From Cyanobacteria bacterium RI_101 (lineage in GTDB: Bacteria > Cyanobacteriota > Cyanobacteriia > Cyanobacteriales > Microcystaceae): 36,207 bases of DNA. Position numbers and translations under genes: made by a program. The notes under the pieces were generated by a model, which saw nothing but the letters and a program-made list of their open reading frames with translations, was not told where the DNA came from and did no database searches. The stretch lies in the NCBI GenBank assembly GCA_016471375.1, contig WGLZ01000093.1, positions 1 to 36,207 on the forward strand, written 5' to 3'. Positions 14,981 to 24,148 of this stretch are shown piece by piece. Within the stretch, counting starts at the first letter, position 1; the number at the start of each line of letters is the position of its first letter.

Positions 14981-15184
14981 CTAGATGTAGGGCAACATCA
15001 GCCGGACGTTTTTCTCGTCGGCTTCGTGGACTAAGGCGCTTTGGGAAAGGCGACGACGACGTTGTTCAGCGCTTTTATGCTCTAAAAGATGATTTTTAAA
15101 CGCTTTCCGACGCACAATCTTTTTGCCACTGCCCGTAGGACGAAAACGCTTAGCGGCGGCTTTACGAGTTTTTAGCTTGGGCAT
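14981..15184 (-). CDS. rpmI: 50S ribosomal protein L35
   Basis: The ATG at 15184 gives [20 protein letters not shown], the conserved L35 start; a TTG two codons upstream is less likely. At 67 residues it has normal length and the basic composition of the family, including [12 protein letters not shown] and [11 protein letters not shown]. It is a component of the large ribosomal subunit, co-transcribed with rplT. The leader up to 15257 is only 73 bases long and no infC gene precedes it; a glycosyltransferase gene ends there on the same strand. Confidence 0.97.
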   Translation of the reverse strand: MPKLKTRKAAAKRFRPTGSGKKIVRRKAFKNHLLEHKSAEQRRRRLSQSALVHEADEKNVRLMLPYI

Positions 15185-15257
15185 ACTCAAGTTGCGAATT
15201 TTTCACGGTCTATCATCTTACCACGAATTGGGCGGGGCGACGACGGCTCGGGGGCGG

Positions 15258-16499
15258 TTAAGCGTTTGAGGACGCTAATTCGCTAAACAACTCCCCATAG
15301 CGCCGGGCTTGCAGATCTTGACTAAAGCAGGCGACGGCTTTTTGACGGGCTTGCCGGCCGAAGCGGGGAGACTGGGTTAAGACGTCTCCAATTCCTTTGG
15401 CCAAATCCTCGGCGCTGAAAGGGGCGGCTAGATAACCGTTTTCGCCGTGATCCACTAAATCCGGCAGACCGCCGATCCGAAACGCGACCGCGGGGGTTCC
15501 GCAGGCGAAGGCTTCCACCACGGTGTTGGGTAAATTATCCTCCTCTGACGGCGCTACAAAGACGTCGGCGCCGGCGTAGGCCAATCTCAGGGAGAGGTCG
15601 TCCTGGAGAAAGCCGAGGTGACGGGTGGGAAAGCCCAGATCTTCTCCTTCTCCGGGGGATTGATTGCCAAAAATGAGTAATTGCGCCCGCTCCCGCCAGG
15701 GCGTTTGACCCAACCGCGCCAGCGCCGCCTGGAGATGGTGAAAGCCCTTACGTTTGGCCCCAGAGGCGCCGAAGAGGATGACGGGGCGCTCCGGCGAGAG
15801 TCCGAGGATTTTCTTCGCCTCGGCTTTATCGACGGGCGCGTAGGTTTCTAAATCAATACCGTTGGGGATTAACCGCAGAGGATAGCCCCCCAGTAGCGGA
15901 CTTTTTTCAACCTGCTCCCGGAGCCAAGAACTGAGGGGAACGAGGGTTAGGTCTAGGTTTTGCCAGCTTTTTTGTTTCCGGCGCCAATTGCGATAGGCCA
16001 GGTCTCGCTCCCGACTCGAACCCAGTTGGGGGCAAGCGCCGCAGTGGCTTAAATATTTATCGCACCCCCGGCTGTAGTGGCATCCCCCCGTCAGGGGCCA
16101 GAGGTCGTGGAGGGTCATGGCCACTGGCTTACGCAATTGGGCTAGGGTTTCGATTTTCATAAAACCCCCCTGGGTCCAGTGGACGTTGACAACATCAGGG
16201 TTCAAACGTCGAACGGTTCGGGCCAGGGTCTCCGGGAGCCATTGGGGGGAAAAATATTCCGTTTGCTTCTGGGTGTAAAACGCGAGGGGAAACTGGTCAA
16301 GGCGAGCCCGGCTTTGAGAGAGGGCTAAATCGAGGGAGGATTGGGGGCCGATAACAGCGGGATCGGAGGAGTATTTTTTGTTCACCAGCATCCAGGACTC
16401 GACTCCGGGGCGGCGCTGTAATCCCTGATGGAGGCGATAGGCGGCCTTGGCCGCGCCTTGCCAAATATCGTAGGCGCTGAGAATTAAAACTTTAATCAC
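15258..16499 (-). CDS. Glycosyltransferase family 4 (WcaC-like)
   Basis: The 413-residue protein shows a GT-B fold of the GT4 type. It has an N-terminal domain with MTLHDLWPLTGGCHYSRGC and a cysteine cluster C-x-x-x-x-x-x-C-G-A-C, then the linker LIPNGIDLE. The donor-binding domain has LFGASGAKRKGFHHL and the EX7E-type motif in DVFVAPSEEDNLPNTVVEAF. It transfers a sugar from a nucleotide donor in surface polysaccharide or glycolipid synthesis; the exact sugar is unknown. It starts at GTG, three bases after the thioredoxin stop, so the two are co-transcribed. The cysteine cluster is known in WcaC-type relatives. Confidence 0.88.
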   Translation of the reverse strand: MIKVLILSAYDIWQGAAKAAYRLHQGLQRRPGVESWMLVNKKYSSDPAVIGPQSSLDLALSQSRARLDQFPLAFYTQKQTEYFSPQWLPETLARTVRRLNPDVVNVHWTQGGFMKIETLAQLRKPVAMTLHDLWPLTGGCHYSRGCDKYLSHCGACPQLGSSRERDLAYRNWRRKQKSWQNLDLTLVPLSSWLREQVEKSPLLGGYPLRLIPNGIDLETYAPVDKAEAKKILGLSPERPVILFGASGAKRKGFHHLQAALARLGQTPWRERAQLLIFGNQSPGEGEDLGFPTRHLGFLQDDLSLRLAYAGADVFVAPSEEDNLPNTVVEAFACGTPAVAFRIGGLPDLVDHGENGYLAAPFSAEDLAKGIGDVLTQSPRFGRQARQKAVACFSQDLQARRYGELFSELASSNA

Positions 16500-16502
16500 T
16501 GA

Positions 16503-16829
16503 CTATTTGGAAATATAGTCTTTGAGTAAATCCAGCAATTTGGCCTTCGTTAACGCGCCTTCGTGGGAGAGTAGCAGTTGATCGCCCCGAAAGAGACGCA
16601 ACGCCGGAACTCCCTCCACTTTATATCTGTCCACGGTCTGGCGGCTATCGTCCACCGCCAGTTTTAACACCTTAAGCTGGGAGGCGTAATCCGTGGCCAG
16701 CGCCGCGATAGCGGGGGACATCAAACGACAGGGGCCGCACCAGGGCGCCCAAAAATAGGCCAGGGTCAGGTCGTTCCCCGGCGCCACATGCTGGCTAAAT
16801 TCTTGATCGGTGATTTCGAGCAAACTCAT
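16503..16829 (-). CDS. Thioredoxin
   Basis: The 108-residue protein has the active site WCGPC at 30-34 within YFWAPWCGPCRLMSP, and the cis-proline motif EGVPALRLF near 72-80. It is a cytosolic dithiol reductase that keeps target enzymes reduced. Charged residues near the active site and a GALTKAKLLDLL C-terminal helix fit the standard fold. The gene is the first of a two-gene unit with the GT4 glycosyltransferase three bases downstream, an unusual pairing that need not mean a shared function. The cyanobacterial subtype (m, x or y) cannot be fixed from motif alone. Confidence 0.95.
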   Translation of the reverse strand: MSLLEITDQEFSQHVAPGNDLTLAYFWAPWCGPCRLMSPAIAALATDYASQLKVLKLAVDDSRQTVDRYKVEGVPALRLFRGDQLLLSHEGALTKAKLLDLLKDYISK

Positions 16830-17004
16830 CAGACCTTAATTCCGGTTGCTAGAGAAAAGCGGCGCTCGATGATTAAACGCCTTTAGGTTAAGAATTATAA
16901 CAGCCCCGTCCCGCTTGAAAACCGGAATGGCAAGACCTCTTCCCAGACCGCGTCTGGAGGGATGGATTCTCGCGTCGGCGCTGGGGGGGGGGAACCTTCC
17001 CCGG

Positions 17005-17010
17005 TATAAT
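17005..17010 (+). promoter_or_regulatory. Possible -10 box for the CSP41-like gene
   Basis: A perfect TATAAT lies 51 bases before the ATG at 17061, downstream of a G/C-run hairpin (GGGG...CCCC near 16985-17001). No good -35 hexamer is visible, so this is a suggestion only. Confidence 0.35.
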
Positions 17011-17060
17011 TAAGAAAAATTTAGCTTGAGTCTCTAATCGCCACAGTCGAGTTATTAAGA

Positions 17061-17993
17061 ATGCGTATTTTAATTATGGGAGGAACCCGCTTTATTGGGG
17101 TTTATCTCACTCAAATTCTGCATCGACAGGGTCATGAAGTCGTCCTCTTTAATCGGGGTAAAAAACAGCCGCCTATTCCCGGAATTCAACAGATTCACGG
17201 CGACCGCCAAGATCCTCAACAACTTAAGGACAAGCTCGGCGCTGAGGAATTCGACGCTATTTTTGATAACAATGGCCGCGAGCTAAGCGACACCCAGCCT
17301 CTGGTGGAACTCTTTCAAGGACGCCTTCAACATTTTATTTATATCAGTTCCGCCGGGGTTTACCGCCAATCCGACCAAATGCCCCACCAAGAAAACGATC
17401 CCGTCGATCCCAAAAGTCGTCACCGGGGTAAATTCGCCACAGAAGAGTACTTATCTGAATCCGGTATCCCGTGGACTTCTGTTCGTCCCACCTATATCTA
17501 CGGGCCTAAAAACTATAATCCCCTAGAATCTTGGTTCTTTGACCGTCTGAGCCGGCGCCGTCCAATCCCGATTCCCGGAAACGGGCAATACATCACTCAA
17601 CTGGGCCATGTGGAAGATTTAGCCCTGGCCCTAGCGGCGCTGTTGGGAAAACCCCAAACAATCGGGCAAATTTATAATATCTCCGGCGACCGTTACGTCA
17701 CCTTTGACGGTCTGGCCCGGGCCTGCGCGGAAGCCATGGGGCAAGATCCCCAAACCGTCAAACTGGTTCACTACGACCCCAAGGAATTTGACTTTGGCAA
17801 ACGCAAAGCCTTTCCCCTACGGACGCAACACTTTTTCGCGGATATTCATAAAGCCCAAGCGGATTTCGGTTGGACTCCCAAGTTGAGTTTGGCGGAGGGA
17901 CTGCGGGACGCCTACGAAAACGATTATTGTCTGCGGCCAGAGGAGGTTAAACCGGATTTTTCCTGCGACGAGGAAATTTTGGCCTTTCTTTAA
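17061..17993 (+). CDS. NAD-dependent epimerase-like protein (CSP41-like)
   Basis: The 310-residue protein is an atypical short-chain dehydrogenase. It starts MRILIMGGTRFIGVYLT (GGTRFIG instead of GxxGxxG), has FIYISSAGVY and RPTYIYGPKNYNPLE, and lacks the YxxxK catalytic tyrosine: the equivalent site reads RGKFATEEYL. This pattern and length match CSP41 proteins, which in chloroplasts bind and stabilise or cut RNA stem-loops, and their cyanobacterial homologues. An active sugar epimerase is therefore less likely, although nucleotide-sugar binding may remain. It stands alone on the plus strand and faces pgsA with seven bases between the stops. Confidence 0.85.
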   Translation: MRILIMGGTRFIGVYLTQILHRQGHEVVLFNRGKKQPPIPGIQQIHGDRQDPQQLKDKLGAEEFDAIFDNNGRELSDTQPLVELFQGRLQHFIYISSAGVYRQSDQMPHQENDPVDPKSRHRGKFATEEYLSESGIPWTSVRPTYIYGPKNYNPLESWFFDRLSRRRPIPIPGNGQYITQLGHVEDLALALAALLGKPQTIGQIYNISGDRYVTFDGLARACAEAMGQDPQTVKLVHYDPKEFDFGKRKAFPLRTQHFFADIHKAQADFGWTPKLSLAEGLRDAYENDYCLRPEEVKPDFSCDEEILAFL

Positions 17994-18000
17994 GCGCCGT

Positions 18001-18552
18001 TTAAGGCTCTAAGTTGGGGGACAGGTCGGAGTCGGGGGACGGTTTTTGCGGCCAAACGTAAATCAGACCGGAGAAGAGAGTCAGCGCCGCGCTGAGCCAA
18101 AAGGCGATTTGTCCTAAAGTCGGCGCGGGTTCCGGTAACGGCGCGAGGAGTAACGCCACGGCGACGATTTGGGAGACCGTCTTTGCCTTGCCCCAGAGAT
18201 TGGCGCCGGGAATCGCCCCGGTTCCCCTGACCCGCCAACCGGCGATGGCCAGTTCCCGACAGAGGATCAGGAAGACTCCGGCGCCGGGCGCTTGACCCCA
18301 TTCAATTAAAATGAGCAAGGGCCCCAGAATTAAGAGTTTATCCACTAAGGGATCCAGAAACTTGCCCATCTCCGTCACCTGATCTAACTTCCGGGCCAGA
18401 TAGCCGTCCAGCCAATCCGTTCCCGCGGCGATCAGAAACAATGCGGTCATCCAGGCCCGAGCCTCGACGTTAGCGGGATCTTGTCCTAATCCAAAGAGCA
18501 AGGGCAGAACCAACAGCCGGGAGAGCGTCACCCAGTTGGGAATGGTGTTCAT
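18001..18552 (-). CDS. pgsA: CDP-diacylglycerol-glycerol-3-phosphate 3-phosphatidyltransferase
   Basis: The enzyme joins glycerol-3-phosphate to CDP-diacylglycerol, making phosphatidylglycerol phosphate at the inner membrane. Phosphatidylglycerol is essential for cyanobacterial photosystems. The 183-residue protein has the CDP-alcohol phosphotransferase motif D-G-x2-A-R-x8-G-x3-D-x3-D as DGYLARKLDQVTEMG followed by KFLDPLVDK. It has about five hydrophobic segments and the usual start MNTIPNWVTLSRLL. The gene starts three bases after the EamA transporter stop, so they share a transcript. Confidence 0.95.
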   Translation of the reverse strand: MNTIPNWVTLSRLLVLPLLFGLGQDPANVEARAWMTALFLIAAGTDWLDGYLARKLDQVTEMGKFLDPLVDKLLILGPLLILIEWGQAPGAGVFLILCRELAIAGWRVRGTGAIPGANLWGKAKTVSQIVAVALLLAPLPEPAPTLGQIAFWLSAALTLFSGLIYVWPQKPSPDSDLSPNLEP

Positions 18553-18555
18553 CGC

Positions 18556-19563
18556 TTAAAGCTCCTCTTGCGGGTTTTCCTTCGGCGCGACGCCAAACCC
18601 TCGCAACCCCCGTTGCACCCAAAGGGCGATTTGACGGCGCTGGTTAATCAAATAAATACTGACTAGCGTTAGCATTACCCCCGCCCATTGCAGAGAACTG
18701 AGGGTTTCTCCCAAGAGTAAGTTGCTAAAACTCAGGGCGAAAATCGGCGTTAAAAAGGTGAGGGCGCTGAGGCTGGTTAAATTGCCCTGGGCCGCCAAGT
18801 AGAAGAAAACGCCATAGGCAAGGGCGCTCCCAAAGACCGCGGCGTAGGCGAGGTCAAACCAACCGTAGAGGCTAATATCTTGCCAGGGTTGTCCTTCTCG
18901 GGAAAGAGACAGCGCCAACAGGGGCAGTCCCCCCAGAATCATGTGCCATCCCGTCGCCACCACCGTGTCCACCCGACGGCTGAGAAAAGGAATTAAGACA
19001 GTTCCCGCCGCCATGGATAAAGACGCGCAGAGCATCAGCGTCTCGCCGCTGGCCAAGAGAGCGCCCCAATCCCAATGGAGAGAAACGCTTTGGGTCGTCC
19101 AGAGGTCGTAGAACCACTGGTCGGGCAGACCAATAAAACTAATGCCGACTATCCCGAGAACCAAGCCAAGGCACCCCCACAGCCCAATCACTTCCCGGAA
19201 CAGCCAACTGGAGAGCAGGGCCACCGCTAGGGGCTGGGAGTCGATGATGACCGAGCCTAAACCGGCGCCGGTGCGGTTGAGACCGGCGGCTAAAAAGCCT
19301 TGAAAGCAAGCGCCGTCGATCAGGGCAAAAAGACTAATCCAGCCCCAGGCTCGCCAGCCCCGGGGTTGGGGGCGTCCTTGCAGGGCCGAGAAAAGTAAGA
19401 CCAAGACTCCGGCGGGAATCAGTCGCGCGCTGGCGACAAAAAAAGGCCCCGTCTGGGGTAAAACCCCCTTCATGGCCACCATGGCCGTGCCCCAGAAGAA
19501 AAAAGGACTGATTAGCAGCGCCCAGGCGAAGGGACGAGGGGAGGATTTGGGGGCAAAGAGCAT
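18556..19563 (-). CDS. EamA/DMT-family transporter
   Basis: The 335-residue protein has ten hydrophobic segments in two EamA repeats, for example LISPFFFWGTAMVAMKGVL in the first and LTSLSALTFLTPIFALSFSN in the second. The conserved end of repeat one (GLVLGIVGISFIGL) is also present. The family exports or imports small metabolites; the substrate cannot be told from sequence. It is the upstream gene of a two-gene unit with pgsA. A soluble C-terminal tail of about 30 residues follows the last helix. Confidence 0.9.
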   Translation of the reverse strand: MLFAPKSSPRPFAWALLISPFFFWGTAMVAMKGVLPQTGPFFVASARLIPAGVLVLLFSALQGRPQPRGWRAWGWISLFALIDGACFQGFLAAGLNRTGAGLGSVIIDSQPLAVALLSSWLFREVIGLWGCLGLVLGIVGISFIGLPDQWFYDLWTTQSVSLHWDWGALLASGETLMLCASLSMAAGTVLIPFLSRRVDTVVATGWHMILGGLPLLALSLSREGQPWQDISLYGWFDLAYAAVFGSALAYGVFFYLAAQGNLTSLSALTFLTPIFALSFSNLLLGETLSSLQWAGVMLTLVSIYLINQRRQIALWVQRGLRGFGVAPKENPQEEL

Positions 19564-19607
19564 GATGAGGGGGATTCGGCGCTGGGGGTTATTGTCAATG
19601 GCGGAAG

Positions 19608-20192
19608 CTAAGCGTCCGTCTTGCCTTTAGTGGGTCGCGGCGTTAGGGCGGGGTCGCCGGTCTGCCAGTCGACGGGGCAGACTTCGTTCTCGTGGGACTG
19701 GACGTGCTGGATTGCCGCCAGGGTGCGTAGGGTTTCGTCCACGCTCCGGCCAAAGGAAAGATTATTAATCGTGCTGTGTTGAATAATCCCTTCCCGATCG
19801 ATGATGAATAACCCCCGCAGAGCCACCCCCGCATCGGGGTCGAGCACTTGATAGGCCCGACTAATCTCTTTTTTCAAATCGGAAACCAAAGGGTAATTGA
19901 TATCGCCAATACCCCCGAGACGGCGCTCGGTTTGAATCCAAGCCAAATGGGAAAATTCGCTATCCACCGATACCCCGAGAAGTTCGGTGTCCAAGTCTTG
20001 AAACGCCGAGTAGCGGTCGCTAAAGGCGATAATTTCCGTGGGACAAACAAAGGTAAAGTCGAGAGGATAGAAAAAAAGAACCACATACTTGCCCCGATAA
20101 TCCGAGAGTTTCAGCGTGACAAACTCTTGGTTGACAACGGCGGTGGCGATGAAATCAGGGGCGGGTTGTCCCACCTGGGGAGAATCGGTCAT
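19608..20192 (-). CDS. 2-Cys peroxiredoxin
   Basis: The chosen ATG at 20192 ([14 protein letters not shown]) has GAGGAA upstream and fits the family; the frame is open for 82 further codons of low-complexity sequence that overlaps the next gene and is not real. The 194-residue enzyme reduces hydrogen peroxide and alkyl peroxides. Peroxidatic Cys50 lies in DFTFVCPTE and resolving Cys172 in [20 protein letters not shown] loop resembles the GGLG motif, but the C-terminal YF motif is absent, so it may resist over-oxidation. The electron donor is probably a thioredoxin such as that at 16503. Confidence 0.95.
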   Translation of the reverse strand: MTDSPQVGQPAPDFIATAVVNQEFVTLKLSDYRGKYVVLFFYPLDFTFVCPTEIIAFSDRYSAFQDLDTELLGVSVDSEFSHLAWIQTERRLGGIGDINYPLVSDLKKEISRAYQVLDPDAGVALRGLFIIDREGIIQHSTINNLSFGRSVDETLRTLAAIQHVQSHENEVCPVDWQTGDPALTPRPTKGKTDA

Positions 20193-20236
20193 GGCGGTAT
20201 TCCTCTGGAGTGACGATAAAAGCGCGGAAGCGATGA

Positions 20237-20722
20237 TTAGGACTGGGAAACGGTATAACCCCGGCCCTCCATGCAAGTTCCCCAGGCTCGGTAATAGGTT
20301 CTCAACTGTTCTTTTTCCGCCCGTTGCGCCTGGGTTTCCGCCTGTTGTTGTTGCCGTTGGTAGTGACCCATATCCAACACCCCCGAAAGGGCCCCCACCG
20401 CGGCGCCGGAAGCCGCGCCCCGGCCGGCGTTGCCCCAAATGGCGCCGCCCACCAAGCCGAGGAGACCGCCCCTAGCGGTTTCTTGGACAATGCGTCCCGC
20501 TTGAGAAGATTGAGCGGTAGTGACGGTGGAAAGTTGGGCGGGATTAACGCCGGTTTGCTGTTGGGCCCAAGCGGAGCAGGCCGCCTGGTCTGTCTGTTGC
20601 TGTTGGGGGGACTGTCCCTGGGCGGGGTAGGCGAAGGGTTCCGGCAAAGGCGTCGGGGGTTGAGTCTGGGCCCAAGCGGCGCCGGGGAAGAGGAGCAGGG
20701 AGATCAGGGTTAAACGAAGCAT
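20237..20722 (-). CDS. Secreted glycine-zipper protein
   Basis: The 161-residue product has a signal peptide ([18 protein letters not shown] before QTQPP), a Pro/Gln-rich linker and a glycine-zipper region. That region ([20 protein letters not shown], about 86-105) is followed by a Gln/Arg/Glu-rich helix. Single cysteines in AACSAW and GTCMEGRG may pair. This layout is typical of small envelope glycine-zipper proteins of unknown function. It lies 22 bases downstream of the TPR gene, so the two may be co-transcribed. Confidence 0.75.
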   Translation of the reverse strand: MLRLTLISLLLFPGAAWAQTQPPTPLPEPFAYPAQGQSPQQQQTDQAACSAWAQQQTGVNPAQLSTVTTAQSSQAGRIVQETARGGLLGLVGGAIWGNAGRGAASGAAVGALSGVLDMGHYQRQQQQAETQAQRAEKEQLRTYYRAWGTCMEGRGYTVSQS

Positions 20723-20744
20723 GACAGCGATCAGTTAACAGTTA

Positions 20745-21542
20745 TTAGTTATCAGAGGATTGGCGCCGGAGTTGTTGAATCGTGTCTTGGTATTGAGGCG
20801 GCGCCATTTTTTGGGCTTTTTGGAAGAGGGGAGCGGCCTGTTGAAGATTCCCCTGTTGCTCAAAGACCATCGCCTGGGCTAACACCGGGCGAAAATCCTC
20901 GGGGTTGACTTGTTGAGCCGTTTCATAGACCGCCAGCGCCTCGGTAATCCGATTTTGGTCGAGGTAAATTTCCCCTAGGAGCAGTTGCAAGGAGGTGACC
21001 TGGGCGGAGCCTTCCGGGGAGGGCGTCCGGGTCTGGCGCTGAATCGCGCCGGTGATAGCCGTTTGCATCAAGGCGACGGCTTCCTGGGGACGATCTTGGG
21101 TTAAATAAAGTTTACCCAATCCCTTCAGCGCCGCCAGGGAGAACGGGTCTTTGGCCAACAGAGTTCGGTAAAGGGCCGCGGCGCCGCTATAGTCTTGGAG
21201 GTGGGCTTTGGTTTCCGCCAGCAGGAGCGCGTATCGGGTCTGCTCCGGCTCCAGTTGGGCGAGGCGCTCCAGGGGAATGAGGGCGCTTTTCAGGTCTCCC
21301 TGTTGCAGTCGGGTTTCCAGTAGCCCCAACAGCGCCGTTTGATTGTTGGGTTCCCGCTCCAACACCAGTTGGTAACCCGCGGCTTGGCTCTCCAGTTGGG
21401 TCGGCCCCGACGGCGCCGCGGCGCCGGAGCGTTGCCAAATACTGGCGACGAGGGGCAGAGCGGAGAAGAGAATGAGGGCCGCTAGCATTAAAATCAAGGC
21501 GCCATAGACCCAGGGGCTACGTTTGGAAGAGGACGCTTTCAC
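20745..21542 (-). CDS. TPR-repeat membrane-anchored protein
   Basis: The 265-residue protein starts at GTG with a basic stretch and one transmembrane helix (about 12-34, ALILMLAALILFSALPLVAS). At least five tetratricopeptide repeats follow, for example NQTALLGLLETRLQQGDLKS, RYALLLAETKAHLQDYSGAA and FSLAALKGLGKLYLTQDRPQ. It is probably a scaffold facing the periplasm or thylakoid lumen. Cyanobacterial TPR proteins often help in photosystem or envelope assembly, but this one carries no specific signature. The glycine-zipper gene follows 22 bases on. Confidence 0.85.
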   Translation of the reverse strand: MKASSSKRSPWVYGALILMLAALILFSALPLVASIWQRSGAAAPSGPTQLESQAAGYQLVLEREPNNQTALLGLLETRLQQGDLKSALIPLERLAQLEPEQTRYALLLAETKAHLQDYSGAAALYRTLLAKDPFSLAALKGLGKLYLTQDRPQEAVALMQTAITGAIQRQTRTPSPEGSAQVTSLQLLLGEIYLDQNRITEALAVYETAQQVNPEDFRPVLAQAMVFEQQGNLQQAAPLFQKAQKMAPPQYQDTIQQLRRQSSDN

Positions 21543-21630
21543 TGTGGGATTCCATCCGCAAAAGAAGACTGCTAGCTATCGTAAGCCGATTTATCCCCTT
21601 CTGGTTCCTAGGCGGGCAATCCGGGGGCGA

Positions 21631-21663
21631 AAAACAACAAACCCCTCCGACATGAGAGGGGCT
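21631..21663 (-). terminator. Rho-independent terminator after rpsU
   Basis: On the minus strand CCCCTCTC pairs with GGAGGGG around a short loop, followed by TTTGTTGTTTTT. It starts about 30 bases past the rpsU stop and lies before the TPR gene. Confidence 0.75.
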
Positions 21664-21694
21664 GGTCGCGCGATCCATGAAAGACTGGGGGCGT

Positions 21695-21877
21695 TTAGCG
21701 CCGACGAGAACGCTGGCGTCTGCGGGTGGCTTCCTTACGCTTGCGTTTTTCCTGGGGAGTTTCAAAAAATTGGTGTTTCTTGAAATCGGTATAGATACCC
21801 GCCTTGGCGACTTGGCGCTTGAAGCGCCGCAGAGCGGATTCAATGGGTTCATTTTGACCAACAACGACTTGAGTCAT
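21695..21877 (-). CDS. rpsU: 30S ribosomal protein S21
   Basis: The 60-residue protein, [20 protein letters not shown] at the start and a run of Arg at the end (RRRQRSRRR), is a clear S21. It joins the small subunit late and helps initiation. It stands on its own, 92 bases after the ParA-like gene, with a terminator directly behind it. Confidence 0.96.
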   Translation of the reverse strand: MTQVVVGQNEPIESALRRFKRQVAKAGIYTDFKKHQFFETPQEKRKRKEATRRRQRSRRR

Positions 21878-21969
21878 TCCTGCGTTTTCAAACCTCCTGA
21901 ATAAATGGGATAGGGTAAACCGGGGGAAATAAACACCCCTAGCCTTCCCATCCTACTCTATTTCGGCGC

Positions 21970-22557
21970 TTAGGGTAAAACTTCCTGCCCCACGGCTTTG
22001 TAACGTAGCCAGGCCACATGGGAGCGGGGGTCGGAGTAGTCCCGGATAATGACGCCCTTTTGGGAGGCCCGCTCAAAGGCCACCAGCAGAGGAATTTCCG
22101 CTTTAAATAGGGGCAACTGGGCTTCCTCCAGCGCCCGCCGGGCGTCTTCGCCGCTCCGGGTGCGGGCGTCCACCTTGGTTAGAAGGATTTTGTAGTTGAC
22201 GTTGAGGGGGGTTAATTGCTCCACGGCCTTAAAGGTGGCGTCGAGATCCAAGTGGTTGGGGGTGGTGGGCACAATCAATAGATCGCTCCCCTGGGCGAGA
22301 TCTTTAAATTCCTCCGCTTCGGGACGGGCTTTGGTGTCGATAACAATATGAGTGTATTTACGAATTAAATTGGTGGCGCCGGCTTGGGAAGCCACAAAAA
22401 AGGGGAGCTTCTCTTCCCTTGACCAGATCAGAGCCGAGCGGTTGCGGTCGGCGTCGATCAACAGGGTCGGCGCTTTTTGTTGAAGGTAGGCGGAGAGGTG
22501 GATGGCCGTAGTGGTTTTGCCGACTCCCCCTTTCAGCGCCGTGATAGCGATAATCAT
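21970..22557 (-). CDS. Orphan ParA-like ATPase
   Basis: The 195-residue protein has a deviant Walker A motif, KGGVGKTT at 9-16, then LLIDADRNRSALIWSRE as switch I region, and HIVIDTKARP as Walker B. This places it with the small ParA/MinD/Soj-type P-loop ATPases that position DNA or protein complexes by forming gradients. No parB or parS-like sequence is nearby, so a role in plasmid or chromosome partitioning is not supported; cyanobacterial orphans of this type may position other cargo. It is short for the family and lacks an N-terminal HTH. Confidence 0.88.
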   Translation of the reverse strand: MIIAITALKGGVGKTTTAIHLSAYLQQKAPTLLIDADRNRSALIWSREEKLPFFVASQAGATNLIRKYTHIVIDTKARPEAEEFKDLAQGSDLLIVPTTPNHLDLDATFKAVEQLTPLNVNYKILLTKVDARTRSGEDARRALEEAQLPLFKAEIPLLVAFERASQKGVIIRDYSDPRSHVAWLRYKAVGQEVLP

Positions 22558-22684
22558 AAGCGATATAGCGATATAAATATATAAAACCGACTGTATTCAG
22601 CTAAGACTCAATTTCCGCCCCAATTGTTCTCTAGCCCCAGGCGCGTCAAGCCGACCCTGGGGTTGCGCGTCGCCGGCCTTTGTC

Positions 22685-24052
22685 CTAGGCGCTCAGGCTG
22701 AGAATTTCCCCCACCAGCGCCATACTTTCCTCGTAGAGAACGTCCCGGCCCCAGCGTTGCAGTTGACGCCCTAGGAGTTGCTCGGTGTTTTGATCCTCCA
22801 GCGCCGAAACCTGTTGGATGCGGTAGGCTTGGGCGCCGCCGCCGGCTTCCATACGCATACAGCCCATGGTTCCCGAACAGAGCACGGCGCCGCAATCGGC
22901 CTGAGCGTTGGTGGAGGCCAGTTTCAGGCTAATCAGATCTCCGAGAATTTGACCGCTATCGGCCACCGGCAAGCCCGCCAGTTCCGCCTCGATAAAGCGT
23001 TGATCCGCCGAGACAAATTGAATATGGCGAATGTCGTAGAGACCGGGTTCGTAAACGTAGGAGACTGGGCGCCACTGGAGACGGCTAGCCGCCCAGCCTA
23101 AAAACATCAACGCCTGGGCGTGGTTCCCTTTTTCGTAGTCAATGGAGACCAAATCAATTTCCCGCACCGCGGCCCGGCGCTCCGGCGCGTCGAAAGCTTC
23201 GGCGGTGAGTTCTTGCCAAGGCGCCAAGCGGGCCCAGTTCAAATCCGCCAGATTCATACCCTCGCTTAAAAGCCGTCCCAGCTGTTTGAGACCGGTTTCC
23301 GGTTCTAGAAAGGAGCTAGAGTCCATAATGACCAGATCCGCCAGGGCGCTCAAGCGCCGAAAGAGGGGATATTCCGCTTCCGGGCTGGCCTTCCACCAGA
23401 GGTATTTGGGCAGTTCCGGGATCATCAACTCGGTGACGACGCCCCCCACCCGCTCTAGAGCCTCGGAGGTTCCCCGCAGGGTGACGTATTCGCAACAGAC
23501 TAAGGTGTTTTTATGGCGCTTTTGGATAGGGCAATAGGCCGAAACTTGGGCCTGAACGCCCGCGTCCGCCTCCGGCGCCGGACAGAGGGTGATAATGCGG
23601 CAGGGATTCGAGGCGGCGATGACGTCGGCGATACCGCTTCCTTCTAGATCCGGGGAATAGGGTCGGGCCAGGCGCTGGGCCGCGGTGGTGAGGGAGCCGT
23701 TTACTTTCGCCCGCTCAAATTCCGTTTTCAGGCGCTGGGTAAACTCAGCGTTGCTCTGGCCGGTGGCGGGAAGCTCAAAAGCCTTTTGAGCGGATTTAAT
23801 GGCCGCCGTCATCCGGGGGCCGACAATGCCGTCGATGGGGCCGGTGTAATAGCCCAGCGCCGCCAACAGGGATTGGACGCTATCGGGTTCGTAAACTAAA
23901 AAGCTAAAGGTGGCGGCTCGGGTCGCCGCTAGGCCGTCTTCGCCCTGGCCGTAGCTCTGCCAAATTTGGGACAGTTCCGCTTCAATCACGTCGAGGGACA
24001 CATCCTTGGGCGCCTGGAGGGAGACGAGGGGAGGAGCTTGGGTCTGACTCAT
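22685..24052 (-). CDS. opcA: Glucose-6-phosphate dehydrogenase assembly protein OpcA
   Basis: OpcA is an allosteric effector that activates glucose-6-phosphate dehydrogenase, the entry of the oxidative pentose phosphate pathway, in cyanobacteria. The 455-residue product has a peptidoglycan-binding-like repeat near 58-90 (LLAALGYYTGPIDGIVGPRM). The OpcA core follows: PCRIITLCPAPEA, VCCEYVTLRG, and PELPKYLWWKASPEAEYPLF. The usual partners zwf, tal and fbp are not in the window. A decayed second copy of its first third lies at 25154-25317, beyond an inserted methyltransferase gene. Confidence 0.95.
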   Translation of the reverse strand: MSQTQAPPLVSLQAPKDVSLDVIEAELSQIWQSYGQGEDGLAATRAATFSFLVYEPDSVQSLLAALGYYTGPIDGIVGPRMTAAIKSAQKAFELPATGQSNAEFTQRLKTEFERAKVNGSLTTAAQRLARPYSPDLEGSGIADVIAASNPCRIITLCPAPEADAGVQAQVSAYCPIQKRHKNTLVCCEYVTLRGTSEALERVGGVVTELMIPELPKYLWWKASPEAEYPLFRRLSALADLVIMDSSSFLEPETGLKQLGRLLSEGMNLADLNWARLAPWQELTAEAFDAPERRAAVREIDLVSIDYEKGNHAQALMFLGWAASRLQWRPVSYVYEPGLYDIRHIQFVSADQRFIEAELAGLPVADSGQILGDLISLKLASTNAQADCGAVLCSGTMGCMRMEAGGGAQAYRIQQVSALEDQNTEQLLGRQLQRWGRDVLYEESMALVGEILSLSA

Positions 24053-24148
24053 GGAATAACCGCCCCTAGAAGGGGGAAGGAGTTTCCCCTATCTTAGGCC
24101 GCGCTTAGACAGATGACGGATTTCAGAGGACAGATTTCAAATAACCGA

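Noticed and set aside
20193-20438. Extension of the peroxiredoxin frame upstream by 82 codons.
   Set aside because: It is Gly/Pro/Arg-rich, overlaps the glycine-zipper gene, and the family start MTDSPQVGQ with a ribosome site fits at 20192.
20324-20713. Long plus-strand frame opposite the glycine-zipper gene, and similar long antisense frames at 12633-13091, 10577-11086 and 31905-32372.
   Set aside because: They are mirror frames of GC-rich real genes with no motifs, signal or start site of their own.
21970-22557. ParA gene as part of a plasmid or phage partition system.
   Set aside because: There is no parB, no parS-like repeats and no replication gene nearby; the neighbours are chromosomal housekeeping genes.
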